64,000 nt of DNA from Myxococcales bacterium (GCA_016720595.1 JADKKI010000001.1:124001-188000), one strand, 5' to 3'; shown: positions 38,184 through 51,441, counted from the first letter of the stretch. Notes: a model not told the origin generated them from the sequence alone. Numbers and translations are program-made.

Positions 38184-39319
38184 CACCGCTGTTGCCGGGC
38201 GCGACGATCGGCGTGCTCGGCGGTGGTCAGCTCGGCCGCATGATGGCGGTGACCGCGCGGCAGATGGGCTACCGGATCATCGTGCTCGATCCGAGCCCGC
38301 GCTGCCCGACCGCGCAGGTGTCGGACGGTGTGGTGGTCGGCGCCCTCGACGATCTCGATGCCGCGCGCCACCTCGCACGTCAGGTCGATGTGATCACGCT
38401 CGACACCGAGCACGTGCCCGCCGAGGTGCTGGTGGAGCTCGAAGCGATCGCGCCGGTGCGTCCCGGCGCCGAGGTGTTGCGGACGATCCAGGACCGCCTG
38501 GTCCAGAAGCAGTTCGTCGATCGGCTCGGCATCGCTCAGGCGGCATGGGCGCCGGTCGGCGATGTGGAGGAGCTGGTCGCCGGGCTCGCCAAGGTCGGCG
38601 CACCGGCGATCCTCAAGGTCCGGCGGGCGGGCTACGACGGCAAGGGGCAGGTCCGGATCGAACCCGGCGCTGATCCAGCGGCCCAGCTCGCGCGTCTGCA
38701 CGGCGAGCCGGCGGTGCTCGAGGAGCTGGTCGCCTACACACGCGAGATCTCCGTGGTCCTCGCGCGCGGGATCTCCGGCGAGATCCGGATCTATCCGATC
38801 GCGGAGAACGTCCACCGGCGCCACATCCTCCACACCACGCGTGCGCCCGCTCCGATGACCGAGCCCCAGCGCCGCCGCGCCGAGCAGATCGCCGTGACCG
38901 TCGCCGAGGCGCTCCATCACGTGGGCGTGATGGCGGTGGAGCTGTTCGAGCTCCCCGATGGACGCTTGTTGCTGAACGAGATCGCGCCGCGCACGCACAA
39001 CAGCGGCCACTACACCTACGGCGCCTGCGCCACGTCGCAGTTCGAGCAGCACCTGCGCGCCGTCTGTGGCCTCCCGCTCGGCGACGCCCGCGCCCTCACG
39101 GGAGCGGTGATGGTCAACCTGATCGGCGATCTGTGGAGCAAGGGCGCGCCGCCGTGGCAGCACGTCCTCGCCCGCCCCGAAGCGCGCCTGCACCTCTACG
39201 GCAAGGATGCCCCTGCGCCCGGGCGCAAGATGGGGCACGTCGTCCTCCTCGATGACGACACGGATCGGGCGCTGCAAACGGCAGAAGGCCTGATCGCGCA
39301 GCTAACCCCGCGAACGTGA
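38180..39319 (+). CDS. purK: 5-(carboxyamino)imidazole ribonucleotide synthase (PurK)
   Basis: ATP-grasp enzyme, 379 residues. N-domain starts [18 protein letters not shown]-grasp parts include [12 protein letters not shown] and [19 protein letters not shown]; the metal site is in [16 protein letters not shown]. It carboxylates AIR with bicarbonate and ATP. Translation is coupled to purE. The FHA gene follows 18 bp later on the same strand and might be co-transcribed. Confidence 0.95.
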   Translation: MTPLLPGATIGVLGGGQLGRMMAVTARQMGYRIIVLDPSPRCPTAQVSDGVVVGALDDLDAARHLARQVDVITLDTEHVPAEVLVELEAIAPVRPGAEVLRTIQDRLVQKQFVDRLGIAQAAWAPVGDVEELVAGLAKVGAPAILKVRRAGYDGKGQVRIEPGADPAAQLARLHGEPAVLEELVAYTREISVVLARGISGEIRIYPIAENVHRRHILHTTRAPAPMTEPQRRRAEQIAVTVAEALHHVGVMAVELFELPDGRLLLNEIAPRTHNSGHYTYGACATSQFEQHLRAVCGLPLGDARALTGAVMVNLIGDLWSKGAPPWQHVLARPEARLHLYGKDAPAPGRKMGHVVLLDDDTDRALQTAEGLIAQLTPRT

Positions 39320-39337
39320 TAGGTTTACGGGCAGGGA

Positions 39338-42300
39338 ATGGCGACCCTGGTGTATTCCGACGTCGATGGCGTCGACCGCTCGTTCGCGCTCGCGAACGAG
39401 CCGGTGATGGTGGGGCGTGGACCCGAGTGCGGGATCCGTAGCCAGGATCCGCGCGTGTCGCGGCTGCATGCGCGGTTCTACGTCGATCAGGGTGCGCTGT
39501 GGGTCGAGGATCTCGGAAGCTCCAACGGGATCTTTGTCGGGCCGAACAAGGTCCAGCGTGCCCCGGTCCCCACCGGCGAGATCATCCTCGTCGGTAGTTT
39601 GATGATCCGCCTTCTGCCCGCGAGCGGGACGCTGCCGCCGCCGATGGGACTCCACGGCACGCTCGCGACGTGGCTCGATCTCGAGCGGAAGACGCGCGCT
39701 GCCGTCGAAGAGGAGCGCGATGCGTTCGCCCAGCGCGTGGGGCAGCTCCACCAGCAGATCGAGCTGATGAAGCTGTCGCCGACCGTGCCGCCGGGCACCA
39801 CGCTGCCGCAGATGCCGGCGGTCGACGCGGAGGCGATCCGCCTGCGCGACGAGGCCGATGCACGCAGCGCGATGCTCGAGCAGGCCTTGAAGGCGATGCA
39901 GGACGAGGTCGAGGCGCTGCGCGAGGTGGGGCGCCGCAACAGCCGGCACAGCCTCCGCGAAGAGCCGAACAACACCGAGATGGCGGAGCTCGTCGAGCTG
40001 CGCGACAAGGTGAAGGGCCTCGAGCGCGAGCTCGCCGATCGCGCGGACTGGTCGTCCAACGTCGGGACCGAGTCCGCGAAGCTGAGCACGGAGATCCAGC
40101 GGCTCCAGAACGCGCTCGAGGAGGCGCGGTCGGCGCAGTCCACCGCCGAGCACGCGCACGGCGAGCTCATGCGCGAGGCGGTCGAGCTGCGCGAGCAGAT
40201 CGATCTGGTCAGGCGGACGAGCGCCGCGGAGATCGAGATCGCCAAGCTCGAGGCCGCGAAGTCACGCGATGCCAAGGTGGTCGCGGAGACCTCGGTGGGC
40301 ATGGTGGCGGCGGAGAAGCTCGCCGAGGCCGACCTGGTCATCACCAAGCTCGAGCGCCAGGTCGACGAGCTGAAGGCGGCGCAGGCGGCCCCCGACGCGC
40401 GCGCGCAGCAGCTGGCCACCGAGATGAGCGCGATGCTCGCGAAGGTGGAGAAGGTCGAGAAGGAGCTCGCGTCGGCGCAGATCCGCGCGCAAGGCGCCGA
40501 GCGCAACCTCTCGGGCGCCAATGCGCAGGCCGCGAAGGCCGAGACCCGCGCGGCACAGCTCGAGCAGAAGGTGCTCGACACCGAGGAGCGCGCCAAGTCC
40601 GCCGAGCACGACGTGGCGAAGGCGCTGGAGCGGGTCTCGCAGCTCGAGACGCGGATCGGCGCGGGCGATGCACCGGTCCAGGCGGCCGAGCAGCGCGCCG
40701 CGAAGATCTCCGCCGAGCTCGCGGAGATGACCAACCAGTTCGAGACCCGCCGCGATCGCCTGGTCGAGCTCGAGAAGAGCTTGTTCGCCGCGGGCGAGGC
40801 TGCGAAGGCCGCGGAGGCGCGGACCGCCGAGGTGAAGGCGGAGCACGATCGGCTCGTCGCCAAGCTCGCGGACACCGAGCAGCGCACGGCCCAGCTCCAG
40901 AGCAAGGTCGATCAGCTCTCGACCGCGGACAGCGCGATCGCCGCGGCGACCACCGCACGCGACGAGGCCTCCGCGAAGGCGCTCGCGGCGGACAAGCGGG
41001 TCGGCGAATCCGAGCGTCGGGCGGTCGATGCGGAGCAGCGTGCGAGCGCCGCCGACACGATGGCCAAGGCGATGGCGAAGGACGTCGCCGAGGCCCTCCG
41101 CCGCGCCGCCGACGAGGCCACCCGGGCGAAGTCCGTCCACCGCGATCTGGCGGAGGCGCATCGCCGAGCCGAGGAGGCCACCGTGAAGGCGGCCTCGAGC
41201 ACGCAGCTGATCGAGGCCGCGGAGCTGCGCGCCACCCAGGCCGAAGCTGCGGCGGCGACAGCGCACAAGGAGCTCACCGAGCGTCTCGAGGCCACCACCA
41301 AGGAGCTGACGGGGCGCCTCGATGCGACGACCAAGGAGCTCACCGCGAAGGCCGAGGCGGCTCACAAGGAGCTCACCACGAAGCTCGAGGCCACACAGCG
41401 GGAGCTCAACGCCGAGCGCTCCGGCTTGCTCGCGCTGGTCGACCGGAAGACCGCGCTCGAGCGCGAGGTGGCCGAGGCTCGCGCGCGTGAGCCCGTGCTG
41501 CAGCAGCGCGCCGAGAGTGCGGAGGGCAAGCTCGTCGAGGCCGAGGCACAGATCGAGACGCTGCAGGAGCGGGTGACGGATCTCGAGAGCGGCCTCGCCG
41601 TGAACGAGACGGTCTCGCAGGCCTCGCGCGACGAGGCACACGCGAAGGTGGAGGCGGCCGAGGCCAAGATCAGCCAGCTCACCGAGGCCGCGACGCGGAC
41701 CGCCGCGCAGGTCGAAGGGCTGCGTGCACGGATCGCCGAGCTCGAGGACCTGCTCCGCGAGGCGACCGAAGGTCGGTCCGTGGCCGTGGCCGCGCTCGAG
41801 CAAGCCCGGACCGAGATCTCGAGCCTGGTCCGTGCAGGCGAGGAGCGCGCGGGAATCTCCGCCGACGATCAAGAGCGCCTCGAGTCCGCGCTCGCCCGGG
41901 CCGGCGAGGCCGAGCGCAAGATCGATGCGTTGTCGGCCCGCGCGGAGGCCGCGGATCTCGCGATCGGTCGCGCCGGGGCTCTGCAACGGCAGCTCGACGA
42001 GGCGCTCTCGAAGCTGGCGTGGCTCGAGCGGGATGCGATGTCCGCGAAGAACCGTGAGGCGAAGTCCGCCGAGAGCTCCGAGGCCGTGGTCGCCGAGCGC
42101 CTCGCGTCCGCCGACGCGCGCACCAAGGAGGCCGAGGCGCGCGCGCGGGATGCAGAGACCCAGAACCGCGACTACGAGACGCGTGTGCGCGATGCCGAGC
42201 AGCACCTGACGAGCGCCCGCGAGGAGGTGGCCGAGGCGCTCGAGCGGATCAAGGACGCGGAGCGCCGGGCCGCCCGCGCCGAGGAGGCCGCGCGCACGAA

Positions 42301-43024
42301 CGTCGGGAGCGCGGATGCCGACGCGAAGGTCGCGAGCCTCGAGCAGAAGCTCGCCGCCGCGCAGACCAAGCTGGCCTCGCTGCAGAAGGAGGTCGATGCC
42401 GCGGAGAACGTCCGATCGTTCGCCGCCGAGACCGAGCGCGAGATCGCGCAGTTCCAGCGCGATCTCAAGGACGTGCGGGCGAAGCTGACCCAGATGACGC
42501 TCGAGCGCGATCGCCTCGCTTCTGACCTCGCGGCGGCGCGCCACGACGAGGACACCACCAACCGTGCGATGCCGGTGGTGAAGGAGCCCAAGCGGCCGCC
42601 GCAGTACGATCCGGAGGTCACGGCGCAGGCCGATCTGTCCAAGTACGAGGAGATGATCTCGAAGTCCACCGAGCTCGCGGATCGCGTGAAGCAGCTCGAG
42701 AAGGATGACGCCGCGCTCCGGACGCAGCTCGCGGACGCCGAGGCGAAGCTGAGGCAGGCGATCGATGGCGCGGGTGACGACGACGACGCGGAGTCCACGC
42801 GCACGGGCTCACAGCTCCCGATCGCGCTCGCCGAGCACGTCAGCCTCCTCGAGGAGGCGATCGATTCGCTGCGCTCGAACATGCGGGCCGCGAGCGACGA
42901 GACGGCGATGATGGATCAGACGCCTTCCGTTGCGACGATCACGGATGCGATCAGCGCGGCAGCCGAGCACATCGAGCGCGCACGCACCGCGATCAAGGCG
43001 CTCCAGGCCGCGATCGGGATGTGA
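39338..43024 (+). CDS. FHA-domain giant coiled-coil protein
   Basis: Residues 1-95 are a forkhead-associated domain (VMVGRGPECGIRSQD, RVSRLHARFY, LGSSNGIFVG), which binds phosphothreonine. From about 105 to 1215 the protein is an almost unbroken heptad coiled coil rich in Ala, Glu, Arg and Lys, with a near-tandem stretch at about 643-690 (KELTERLEATT, KELTGRLDATT, KELTAKAEAAH, KELTTKLEATQ). No membrane segment. It should be a long filament or scaffold recruited to a kinase substrate, like AglZ/FrzS-type myxobacterial scaffolds. The kinase at 55.3-56.9 kb could be a partner. AGGGA precedes the ATG. Confidence 0.85.
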   Translation: MATLVYSDVDGVDRSFALANEPVMVGRGPECGIRSQDPRVSRLHARFYVDQGALWVEDLGSSNGIFVGPNKVQRAPVPTGEIILVGSLMIRLLPASGTLPPPMGLHGTLATWLDLERKTRAAVEEERDAFAQRVGQLHQQIELMKLSPTVPPGTTLPQMPAVDAEAIRLRDEADARSAMLEQALKAMQDEVEALREVGRRNSRHSLREEPNNTEMAELVELRDKVKGLERELADRADWSSNVGTESAKLSTEIQRLQNALEEARSAQSTAEHAHGELMREAVELREQIDLVRRTSAAEIEIAKLEAAKSRDAKVVAETSVGMVAAEKLAEADLVITKLERQVDELKAAQAAPDARAQQLATEMSAMLAKVEKVEKELASAQIRAQGAERNLSGANAQAAKAETRAAQLEQKVLDTEERAKSAEHDVAKALERVSQLETRIGAGDAPVQAAEQRAAKISAELAEMTNQFETRRDRLVELEKSLFAAGEAAKAAEARTAEVKAEHDRLVAKLADTEQRTAQLQSKVDQLSTADSAIAAATTARDEASAKALAADKRVGESERRAVDAEQRASAADTMAKAMAKDVAEALRRAADEATRAKSVHRDLAEAHRRAEEATVKAASSTQLIEAAELRATQAEAAAATAHKELTERLEATTKELTGRLDATTKELTAKAEAAHKELTTKLEATQRELNAERSGLLALVDRKTALEREVAEARAREPVLQQRAESAEGKLVEAEAQIETLQERVTDLESGLAVNETVSQASRDEAHAKVEAAEAKISQLTEAATRTAAQVEGLRARIAELEDLLREATEGRSVAVAALEQARTEISSLVRAGEERAGISADDQERLESALARAGEAERKIDALSARAEAADLAIGRAGALQRQLDEALSKLAWLERDAMSAKNREAKSAESSEAVVAERLASADARTKEAEARARDAETQNRDYETRVRDAEQHLTSAREEVAEALERIKDAERRAARAEEAARTNVGSADADAKVASLEQKLAAAQTKLASLQKEVDAAENVRSFAAETEREIAQFQRDLKDVRAKLTQMTLERDRLASDLAAARHDEDTTNRAMPVVKEPKRPPQYDPEVTAQADLSKYEEMISKSTELADRVKQLEKDDAALRTQLADAEAKLRQAIDGAGDDDDAESTRTGSQLPIALAEHVSLLEEAIDSLRSNMRAASDETAMMDQTPSVATITDAISAAAEHIERARTAIKALQAAIGM

Positions 43025-44112
43025 CCCGCTAGTTCGCCGCGGTGACGTGCCAACGGCCCGGGAAAGGGAAGGGGGGCAGCGGACTGGAAGGTGCTCTCGG
43101 GCGGCCGACCAACACACGGGCCCGGGCGCGGCTGAGGCTCGGGCAGCCGCGGACGCCAGAACGAGAAGTCGTGCTTGCCGCCTTCGCCCACGTAGAACGC
43201 GTGCTCGATGTGCCGGGCCGCGAGCAGATCGTGCAGGTAGCGCATGCCGTTGTCGAAGTGGAAGACGTCGTCGGTGCCGCAGTCGAGGTAGAGCGCGAGC
43301 TCGCCCGGCTGGAGGGTCCCGACGAGGAACGCCGGGTCGTGCGCCCGCCAGTTCTCGATGTCGTTGCCGAGCAGCAGCTTGAGCCACCTCACATAGATGT
43401 CGCCGGCCTCGGCGGGGATCTCCTTCACCAGCTCCACCTTGCCCGCCACGTACGGGTACGGCCCCTGATAGAGGAGGGCGTCGATGCCCGAGTGGCTCGC
43501 CGCGGCGGCGTAGAGGTCCTTGTGCCGCAGCGACAGCTCGAGGGCGCCGAACCCGCCCATCGAGAGTCCGGCGATCGCGCGTGCGCTCTTCTTGGGGATC
43601 GTCCGGTAGGTCGCGTCGGTCCACTCGACGAGGTCCTTCGTGATCCAGCGCTCGTAGTTCGGTGTCCTGACGCAGGTGTCCTTGCGCGCCTGCGTGGGGA
43701 TCAACATCCCCGCGCCTTCCGCCAGGCACTTGTCGTAGTCCATCGGCGTGACGGCATCCGTGTAGAACGAGTTGTCTCCATCGGGCATCACCACGATGGC
43801 CTGCAGCGCGAGCTGGTCCGCGACCTGGTCGAGCTGACCGCCCTGGGTCCAGTTGGTCTCGTCGCCCGCGAGCCCGTGCAGGTAATAGAACACCGGGTAG
43901 CGCTTCGTGCCGCCCTCGTACCCGGCGGGGAGGTAGACGACGACGTCCTTGGTCACGCCGAGCGCCGCGCTCGCGACATGGGCCGTGACGACGCGGCCGG
44001 CCGCCGCCGCCGCCTTGGGGACAACCGATGGTGGAGATGGAGGGGCGGGCGAGGGCGGGCTGCTACTCGAGCACGCGGCGAGCGCGAGCCCGACCACGAC
44101 CGCACGGTTCAC
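42916..44112 (-). CDS. Lipoprotein esterase (putative esterase family), C-terminus probably frameshifted
   Basis: Lipoprotein signal ([17 protein letters not shown], lipobox LAAC) from a GTG that overlaps the SppA stop (GTGA). It is an alpha/beta hydrolase with FYYLHGLAGDETNW, elbow AGLSMGG and late EGGKHDFSFW (catalytic His). After RLPE the frame codes for Pro-rich residues with poor third-position GC and runs 109 nt into the FHA gene on the other strand. Another frame continues SLSRARARVLVGRP... and stops at 43029, just clear of the FHA stop. A one-base insertion near 43125-43141 would explain this; the natural product is then about 360 residues. Confidence 0.8.
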   Translation of the reverse strand: MNRAVVVGLALAACSSSSPPSPAPPSPPSVVPKAAAAAGRVVTAHVASAALGVTKDVVVYLPAGYEGGTKRYPVFYYLHGLAGDETNWTQGGQLDQVADQLALQAIVVMPDGDNSFYTDAVTPMDYDKCLAEGAGMLIPTQARKDTCVRTPNYERWITKDLVEWTDATYRTIPKKSARAIAGLSMGGFGALELSLRHKDLYAAAASHSGIDALLYQGPYPYVAGKVELVKEIPAEAGDIYVRWLKLLLGNDIENWRAHDPAFLVGTLQPGELALYLDCGTDDVFHFDNGMRYLHDLLAARHIEHAFYVGEGGKHDFSFWRPRLPEPQPRPGPCVGRPPESTFQSAAPLPFPGPLARHRGELAGHIPIAAWSALIAVRARSMCSAAALIASVIVATEGV

Positions 44113-46064
44113 CGCAGCACCGGCAAGATCGTCACCGCCTGGATCGTGGTGGCGCGGAACGACAGCGCGAGCCTGACGAGCCGGGTGACCTCGGCGGCGA
44201 CCGCGGGGTCCATCGCGCCCAGCGCGGCGACTGCGCTCTCGATCTGCAGCCCGAACGGGGCGTGCACGCCGCCGACGCTGGCGAGGAAGTCGCGGAGGGT
44301 CGGCGCGGGCGGATAGACCTCGAGGCCGGCCTTGTCATCGAGCTTCGCGAGCTTCCGCGCCTCACCGAGCGCCGCATCGAGCCCGCCGATCTCGTCGACC
44401 AGGCCGAGCTCCTTGGCGCGCACGCCCGTCCACACGCGGCCCTGCGCGATCGGCTGGATGTCTTCGAACTTCTTGTTGCGGCCGGAGGCGACGCGCCCGA
44501 CGAACACCTTGTAGACCTCCTCCATCGAGTTCTGGATGACGGCCTTCTCCTCGTCGGTCCACGGCGTCAGGCTCGCCATCATCGTCGCCCGTTTGCCGCG
44601 GCCGATCGGGAACGTGTTGACCCCGAGCTTGGCGAGCGCGCCGCCCGGAGCGATCTTGCCGCCGACCACGCCGATCGAGCCGGTCAGCGTGTCTGCCTCG
44701 GCGAAGATCCGGTTCGCGTTGCTCGCGATGTAGTACCCGCCACTGGCGGCGACGTCGCTCATCGAGACGACGACGGGCTTCTTCGCCTTGAGCTCGGTGA
44801 CCGCCTGCCAGATCAGCTCAGAGGCCTGCGCGCTGCCACCGCCGGAGTCGATGCGGAGGACCACGGCCTTGACGCTGTCATCGGCGCTGATCGAGCGCAG
44901 CGCCGAGACCAGCGTGTGCGAGGCGATCTGCTGCCGGGCCCCGAGCACACCGTCCCCGCCGCCGTCGACGATGTCGCCGATCGCATACACCACCGCGACG
45001 TGGTCGCCGAGCGGCTTCTCCGGCGGCATCGCGCCGACGAACCGCGCCAGCTTGAGCATCGTCTGCAGCTGGTCCTTGCCATCGGGCTCGGCGTCGAGCT
45101 TGGTCCACGGCCCGGCGACGAGCTTGTCGCGGAACGTCTCGAACGAGGTGACCTCGTCCACGAGCTTCGCCGTCTTCGCCTGCTCCGAGGGGAACAGCGC
45201 CTGGTCGATCAACCCCTTCACCACCGTGGCGTCGAGCTTCCTGTCGGTCGAGATCACCTCGACCATCGTGTCGTAGCGGCGATCGAGGATCGCGCCGAGC
45301 GTCTCCTGCATCTCCTTGGAGGGCGCCTCGCGCGTCAGTGGCTCGGCGGCGCCCTTGTAGGCTCCAACGTGGAGGAAGTCGGCGGTGACGCCGAGCTTGT
45401 CGAGCAACGGCTTGACGTGGATCGGCATCGCCGCCGGACCGGTGATCGCGATCTGGCCGAGCGGTGCGATCCCGATCTGCCCACACGCGGCGAGCACGAG
45501 GTACGTCGCGTTGGAGGCGTCTTCGGTGTGGCAGGCGAGCTGCTTTCCGGCCGCGCGGAAGTCGTGCATCGCGGCACGGAGCTCCACCACATCGGGGAGG
45601 CTGATCTCCACGCCTTCGATGCGCAGGAGCAACCCGGTGAGCTTGTCGTCCTTGGCGAGCCCGCGCAGGCGATCGATCGCGGTGCGCAGCTCGGTGCCGC
45701 GCCCGCCGCCGGTCAGCGAGAAGGCCTCGCGCTCGACGATCCCACCCGAGAGCTTCATCACGCCCCAGTGAGGCTTCGCCTCGTCGAAGTCTGACGACTT
45801 CTCGGGGGACTCGTACGGGCCCGGCTTCTCGATCGCCTCGGCGATCTTGGTGAGCGCGCCCTTGAGGTCGAACCCTCCGAGACCCGAGTCATCGCTGCTC
45901 GCGGCCTTGTCTCCCTGATCGCCGGGGACCTTCGACGGACTGGTCGACCACGGATCGTTGGGCTTCGCCTTCGCTTCGACCTTGTCGAGGTGCGATGGCT
46001 GGCTGGGACACCCGACGAGAACGGACAGTGCGAGGACGAGGCGGGCACGCATGTGCCCGTTCAT
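44109..46064 (-). CDS. sppA: Signal peptide peptidase SppA, long form, lipoprotein-anchored
   Basis: Two tandem ClpP-like domains (651 residues) as in E. coli SppA. The Lys of the catalytic dyad is in [10 protein letters not shown] (K237) and the Ser nucleophile is S441 in [13 protein letters not shown]. Gly-rich substrate loops GQIAITGP and GSIGVVGG are present. Instead of an N-terminal membrane helix it has a lipobox (LVGC), so it would be lipid-anchored. It degrades cleaved signal peptides or regulates proteins in the envelope. ATG 46052 is an alternative start. The esterase follows with an overlap. Confidence 0.9.
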   Translation of the reverse strand: MNGHMRARLVLALSVLVGCPSQPSHLDKVEAKAKPNDPWSTSPSKVPGDQGDKAASSDDSGLGGFDLKGALTKIAEAIEKPGPYESPEKSSDFDEAKPHWGVMKLSGGIVEREAFSLTGGGRGTELRTAIDRLRGLAKDDKLTGLLLRIEGVEISLPDVVELRAAMHDFRAAGKQLACHTEDASNATYLVLAACGQIGIAPLGQIAITGPAAMPIHVKPLLDKLGVTADFLHVGAYKGAAEPLTREAPSKEMQETLGAILDRRYDTMVEVISTDRKLDATVVKGLIDQALFPSEQAKTAKLVDEVTSFETFRDKLVAGPWTKLDAEPDGKDQLQTMLKLARFVGAMPPEKPLGDHVAVVYAIGDIVDGGGDGVLGARQQIASHTLVSALRSISADDSVKAVVLRIDSGGGSAQASELIWQAVTELKAKKPVVVSMSDVAASGGYYIASNANRIFAEADTLTGSIGVVGGKIAPGGALAKLGVNTFPIGRGKRATMMASLTPWTDEEKAVIQNSMEEVYKVFVGRVASGRNKKFEDIQPIAQGRVWTGVRAKELGLVDEIGGLDAALGEARKLAKLDDKAGLEVYPPAPTLRDFLASVGGVHAPFGLQIESAVAALGAMDPAVAAEVTRLVRLALSFRATTIQAVTILPVLR

Positions 46065-46070
46065 AGCACG

Positions 46071-48569
<2,499 letters not shown>

Positions 48570-48656
48570 GGGTTTCCGTGTCTTAGCCGCGAACCTACCA
48601 CGGCGAATCCTCCGGTGCACACTGCACGTCGTGCCGCGATCGTCTATCGTCGTGCC

Positions 48657-49016
48657 ATGACCGTCCAGCGCGGCGCCGAGCGCGTCCAGGTCGACGCCTT
48701 CGTCAAGGTGTCCGGAGCCGACGGCCAGGAGGTCGTGTTTCGCACCCGCGACCTCTCGGAGCACGGCCTGTTCCTCTACACCCGGGTGGCCCGGTCCTAT
48801 CCCATCAAGGTCGGCTCGACCCTCCAGATCGAGCTCTACGACTTCGACCAGCAGGTGGCTTGCAAGGTGGTGGTGGTGCGGGTCGTCGAGTCGGGCAGCG
48901 CCGAGAGCGACAAGTTCCCGACCGGCTTCGGCGTCAAGATCGTCGAATGCGACGACGCTGCGCGCGAGGCCCTCCGGACCATGATCTCGAGGGTCAAGGC
49001 CGGAGAGGTCTACTGA
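48657..49016 (+). CDS. PilZ-domain c-di-GMP receptor
   Basis: The ATG at 48657 gives 119 residues that are almost only a PilZ domain. Both c-di-GMP motifs are present: RxxxR as RGAER (R5-R9) and [D/N]xSxxG as DLSEHG. FGVKIVE follows at the end of the barrel. It should bind c-di-GMP and signal to a partner, often in motility or exopolysaccharide control. It is convergent with and overlaps the 3' end of the acetyltransferase by 23 nt. Confidence 0.88.
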   Translation: MTVQRGAERVQVDAFVKVSGADGQEVVFRTRDLSEHGLFLYTRVARSYPIKVGSTLQIELYDFDQQVACKVVVVRVVESGSAESDKFPTGFGVKIVECDDAAREALRTMISRVKAGEVY

Positions 49017-49623
49017 TCGGCATCGTCGTCGACACGTCCGACCACTGACTCGCCGTGAGCTCGTACTCGAGGTGGGTGTGCCAGGCGCCATCGCGCCACA
49101 CATCGTCCTCGTGCCGCCCGACGTGCCGGAACCCGAGCTTCTCGATCACGCGGCGCGACGCGACGTTCTGCTCGAAGCAGCCGACGGTGACCTTGTGGAG
49201 GCCGAGCGTGTCGTAGGCAAACAGGAGGACGTGGTGCGCGGCCTCGGTCGCGAGGCCCTTGTTCCACAGCGCCGGGGCGAGCCAGTAGCCGAGCTCCGCG
49301 CGATCGACGCGCCAGGCGGCGAGCTGCCAGCGAATGTTCTCGAGAGCGATCGCGCCGACCAGCTTGCCCTCGTGCCGGATCCCCCAGGTGACGCCGACGT
49401 TGTCGCTGCGCTCCTGGATCGTCCGCTGGAGGAACGCCAGGGTCTCTGCCTTGTCGGCGTGGGCGTTCCAGCGCATGTGCTTGGGGAACGCGGGATCCGA
49501 GACGTACGGCCAGATCCCGTCGACATCCGCCACGGTGAACGGGCGCAGCGCCAGGCGCGGCGTGTCGATCTCGAGCTCGATCGTTCCGAGCGATGGGATC
49601 GTGGGACGGGGCGGTGCAGACAT
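48994..49623 (-). CDS. GNAT-family N-acetyltransferase (RimJ/RimL-like)
   Basis: From ATG 49623 (MSAPPRPTIPSLG) the order is TPRLALRPFTVADVDG, then RAELGYWLAPALWNKGLATEA (acetyl-CoA site) and NVASRRVIEKLGFRHVG, which is the RimJ/RimL pattern. 209 residues. It is the second enzyme of this type in the window but shares only the general pattern with the one at 9.5 kb. The frame upstream of 49623 covers the zinc-ribbon gene and is not coding here. Confidence 0.85.
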   Translation of the reverse strand: MSAPPRPTIPSLGTIELEIDTPRLALRPFTVADVDGIWPYVSDPAFPKHMRWNAHADKAETLAFLQRTIQERSDNVGVTWGIRHEGKLVGAIALENIRWQLAAWRVDRAELGYWLAPALWNKGLATEAAHHVLLFAYDTLGLHKVTVGCFEQNVASRRVIEKLGFRHVGRHEDDVWRDGAWHTHLEYELTASQWSDVSTTMPISRPLRP

Positions 49624-49631
49624 CGAAGGCC

Positions 49632-50204
49632 TCAGAGGTCGCGTTCGAACACGACGGCGCCACTCTGCTCCATGCATCGCAGCCGGGTCAAGCCGGCCTC
49701 CTTGAGCGCGGCGCCCGCCGCGTCGAGCACCGTGGTCATCGCCGGATCTGCGCAATAGGTGGTCCGGATCTCGACACGCGTCCCGACCACCTCGACCTTG
49801 CCCCACAGGCGCTCCTTCTTGAGCGAGCGATCGAGGGCGGTGATGGCCTCGACGGAGCCGGGGCCGGCCGGCGAGCCGGGCGTGGTGGCGGGGTCGTCGG
49901 GAGTTGCCGTGGGATCGGTAGCAGCCGAGCCCGCCGGATCGCTCTGCTCCACGCCATCGCCTCCGTCGGGCGGCGCGGCAGCTTCGGAGCTGGACTTGCG
50001 CAACGCGAAGAACAGCACGATGCCGAGCGCGACCGCGCCACCGACCACGAATGCGGCGACGGGCGTGCCCTGGCCACCCATCGCCGTGCCGCCGGCGGCG
50101 ACCTTGGCAGCACGGGCCACGGGGAGCACGGTGTGGCACTTGGGGCACTTCACGTACCCCGGGACCACTGCGACCCCACACTTGGGGCACACCGCCGCAC
50201 TCAT
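49632..50204 (-). CDS. Zinc-ribbon single-span membrane protein
   Basis: Residues 6-23 carry a double-zinc-ribbon pair (CPKCGVAVVPGYVKCPKC). A membrane helix (AAFVVGGAVALGIVLFFAL) is at about 49-67, then a Pro/Asp/Thr-rich linker and a small C-terminal domain (GKVEVVGTRVEIRTTYCADP, MTTVLDAAGAALKEAGL). Family not recognised. It precedes the acetyltransferase gene on the same strand with 8 bp between, so both may be one transcript. Confidence 0.65.
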   Translation of the reverse strand: MSAAVCPKCGVAVVPGYVKCPKCHTVLPVARAAKVAAGGTAMGGQGTPVAAFVVGGAVALGIVLFFALRKSSSEAAAPPDGGDGVEQSDPAGSAATDPTATPDDPATTPGSPAGPGSVEAITALDRSLKKERLWGKVEVVGTRVEIRTTYCADPAMTTVLDAAGAALKEAGLTRLRCMEQSGAVVFERDL

Positions 50205-50244
50205 CCAAAAAGGATACCGCCAGCCCCGTCGCCGGCCCCAGTTT

Positions 50245-51441
50245 TCACCGAGCGGCGCGTCGTCGGCGTCGGCATCCCAGCAAGATGCCGGTCATGCCCG
50301 CGAGGGCGAGGGCGGGGAGGGGTTCGGTGGACGCACTGCAGCAGCCGGGCTGAGATGGCTCGACAGCGGCGCAGGTACCTGGATCTTCGGCCTTCGGGTA
50401 GGTCTTGCAGAGGAAGGCGATGTCGTCAGGTTCGAGGGTGGCCTTCTTGGTCTCGCCGCAGTCCTGGAAGTTGTACATGGTCGCGTCGACGATCTTCGGA
50501 TCGGTGGTCTGCGAGCAGGTGGGCACCGGCTGCCCGGAATCGTTGACCCGCGCAGGGTCGCCGGCGGCGCGGCACGGGTGTTCGAGCCCGTGCAGGTGAC
50601 CGAGCTCGTGGGTCAGCGTGTTGAGCAGATCCGACTTGCAGGGCTGGGTGCCGAGCGTGACGCCCTGGTTCGAGATCGCGAAGTCCGCCCCGTTGATCTC
50701 GACGTCGGCATCGACGATCGCACCATCGCGGGAGCTGCCACCATCATCGACGTACACGGCAGTCGTGATGCCGGCGGCAGCATCGGAGTAGCAGCGGGCC
50801 GGATCGTCCTTGGTCGCGGGCCGGCACCACGAGGCATCGCGGAACTTGATGACGTTCGTGTAGTCCTTGCCGACCTCCTTGCTCGCGACCGCGCCCTTCT
50901 TCAGCGTGATGTACGAGCATGCGGCGCCGGCGGTGTTCCAGGTCTCGACGGCCTGATCGACGAGCGCGAACTCGGTATCGCCGGGGAGCTCCTTGGTGCC
51001 ATCGGAGTCGACGACGAAGAACACACAACCGGATTCCCAGAACAGCGAGTTACCCGCCTTGGTCGGCCCCGTCCGCACGAAGCCCTCGGGCATCGCGAGC
51101 ACCCGCAGGTGATCGACGACCACGTGTTTGCCGAGCGAGAGATCGGTGTCGTCATGCGCCGCGACGGCGACCTGCATCCCGGCGAGCAGCGGCTCCGGGC
51201 CGGGGAACGAGCGCATGGTCAGCCCGTCCGCGGTGCCGCCGAGCTGGCTGACCACCACGTCCCCGGTCGCGGTACGGACCGTGGCGTCGGTGACGATCCG
51301 GCTCCCATCGGCGGTCCACCGGCCGGCCGCCGTGATCACGGTGCCCTCGATCGTGCGAGGGGCCGCCGCGGCCACCGAGGTCAGCGAGGTCACGAATGGC
51401 ATCGCCAGCGTCAGTACGAGCACGCGGCGGAACCAGGCCAT
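50245..51441 (-). CDS. Secreted zinc metalloprotease with MYXO-CTERM tail
   Basis: Signal peptide ends at about Ala27. The metzincin motif is [11 protein letters not shown] (H278, E279, H282, H288), with the fold's Met turn probably in DATMYNF. The last 40 residues (GCCSAS, then [17 protein letters not shown], then RRRRR) form a MYXO-CTERM sorting signal: Cys motif, membrane helix and Arg cluster. It should be exported and then anchored to the cell surface. It is divergent from gltX with only 34 bp between the start codons. Confidence 0.88.
   Translation of the reverse strand: MAWFRRVLVLTLAMPFVTSLTSVAAAAPRTIEGTVITAAGRWTADGSRIVTDATVRTATGDVVVSQLGGTADGLTMRSFPGPEPLLAGMQVAVAAHDDTDLSLGKHVVVDHLRVLAMPEGFVRTGPTKAGNSLFWESGCVFFVVDSDGTKELPGDTEFALVDQAVETWNTAGAACSYITLKKGAVASKEVGKDYTNVIKFRDASWCRPATKDDPARCYSDAAAGITTAVYVDDGGSSRDGAIVDADVEINGADFAISNQGVTLGTQPCKSDLLNTLTHELGHLHGLEHPCRAAGDPARVNDSGQPVPTCSQTTDPKIVDATMYNFQDCGETKKATLEPDDIAFLCKTYPKAEDPGTCAAVEPSQPGCCSASTEPLPALALAGMTGILLGCRRRRRAAR

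Noticed and set aside
39302..42544. Long antisense open frames under the FHA coiled-coil gene
   Set aside because: They mirror the repeated GAG/GCG codons of the coiled coil and are Leu/Arg-rich without domains.
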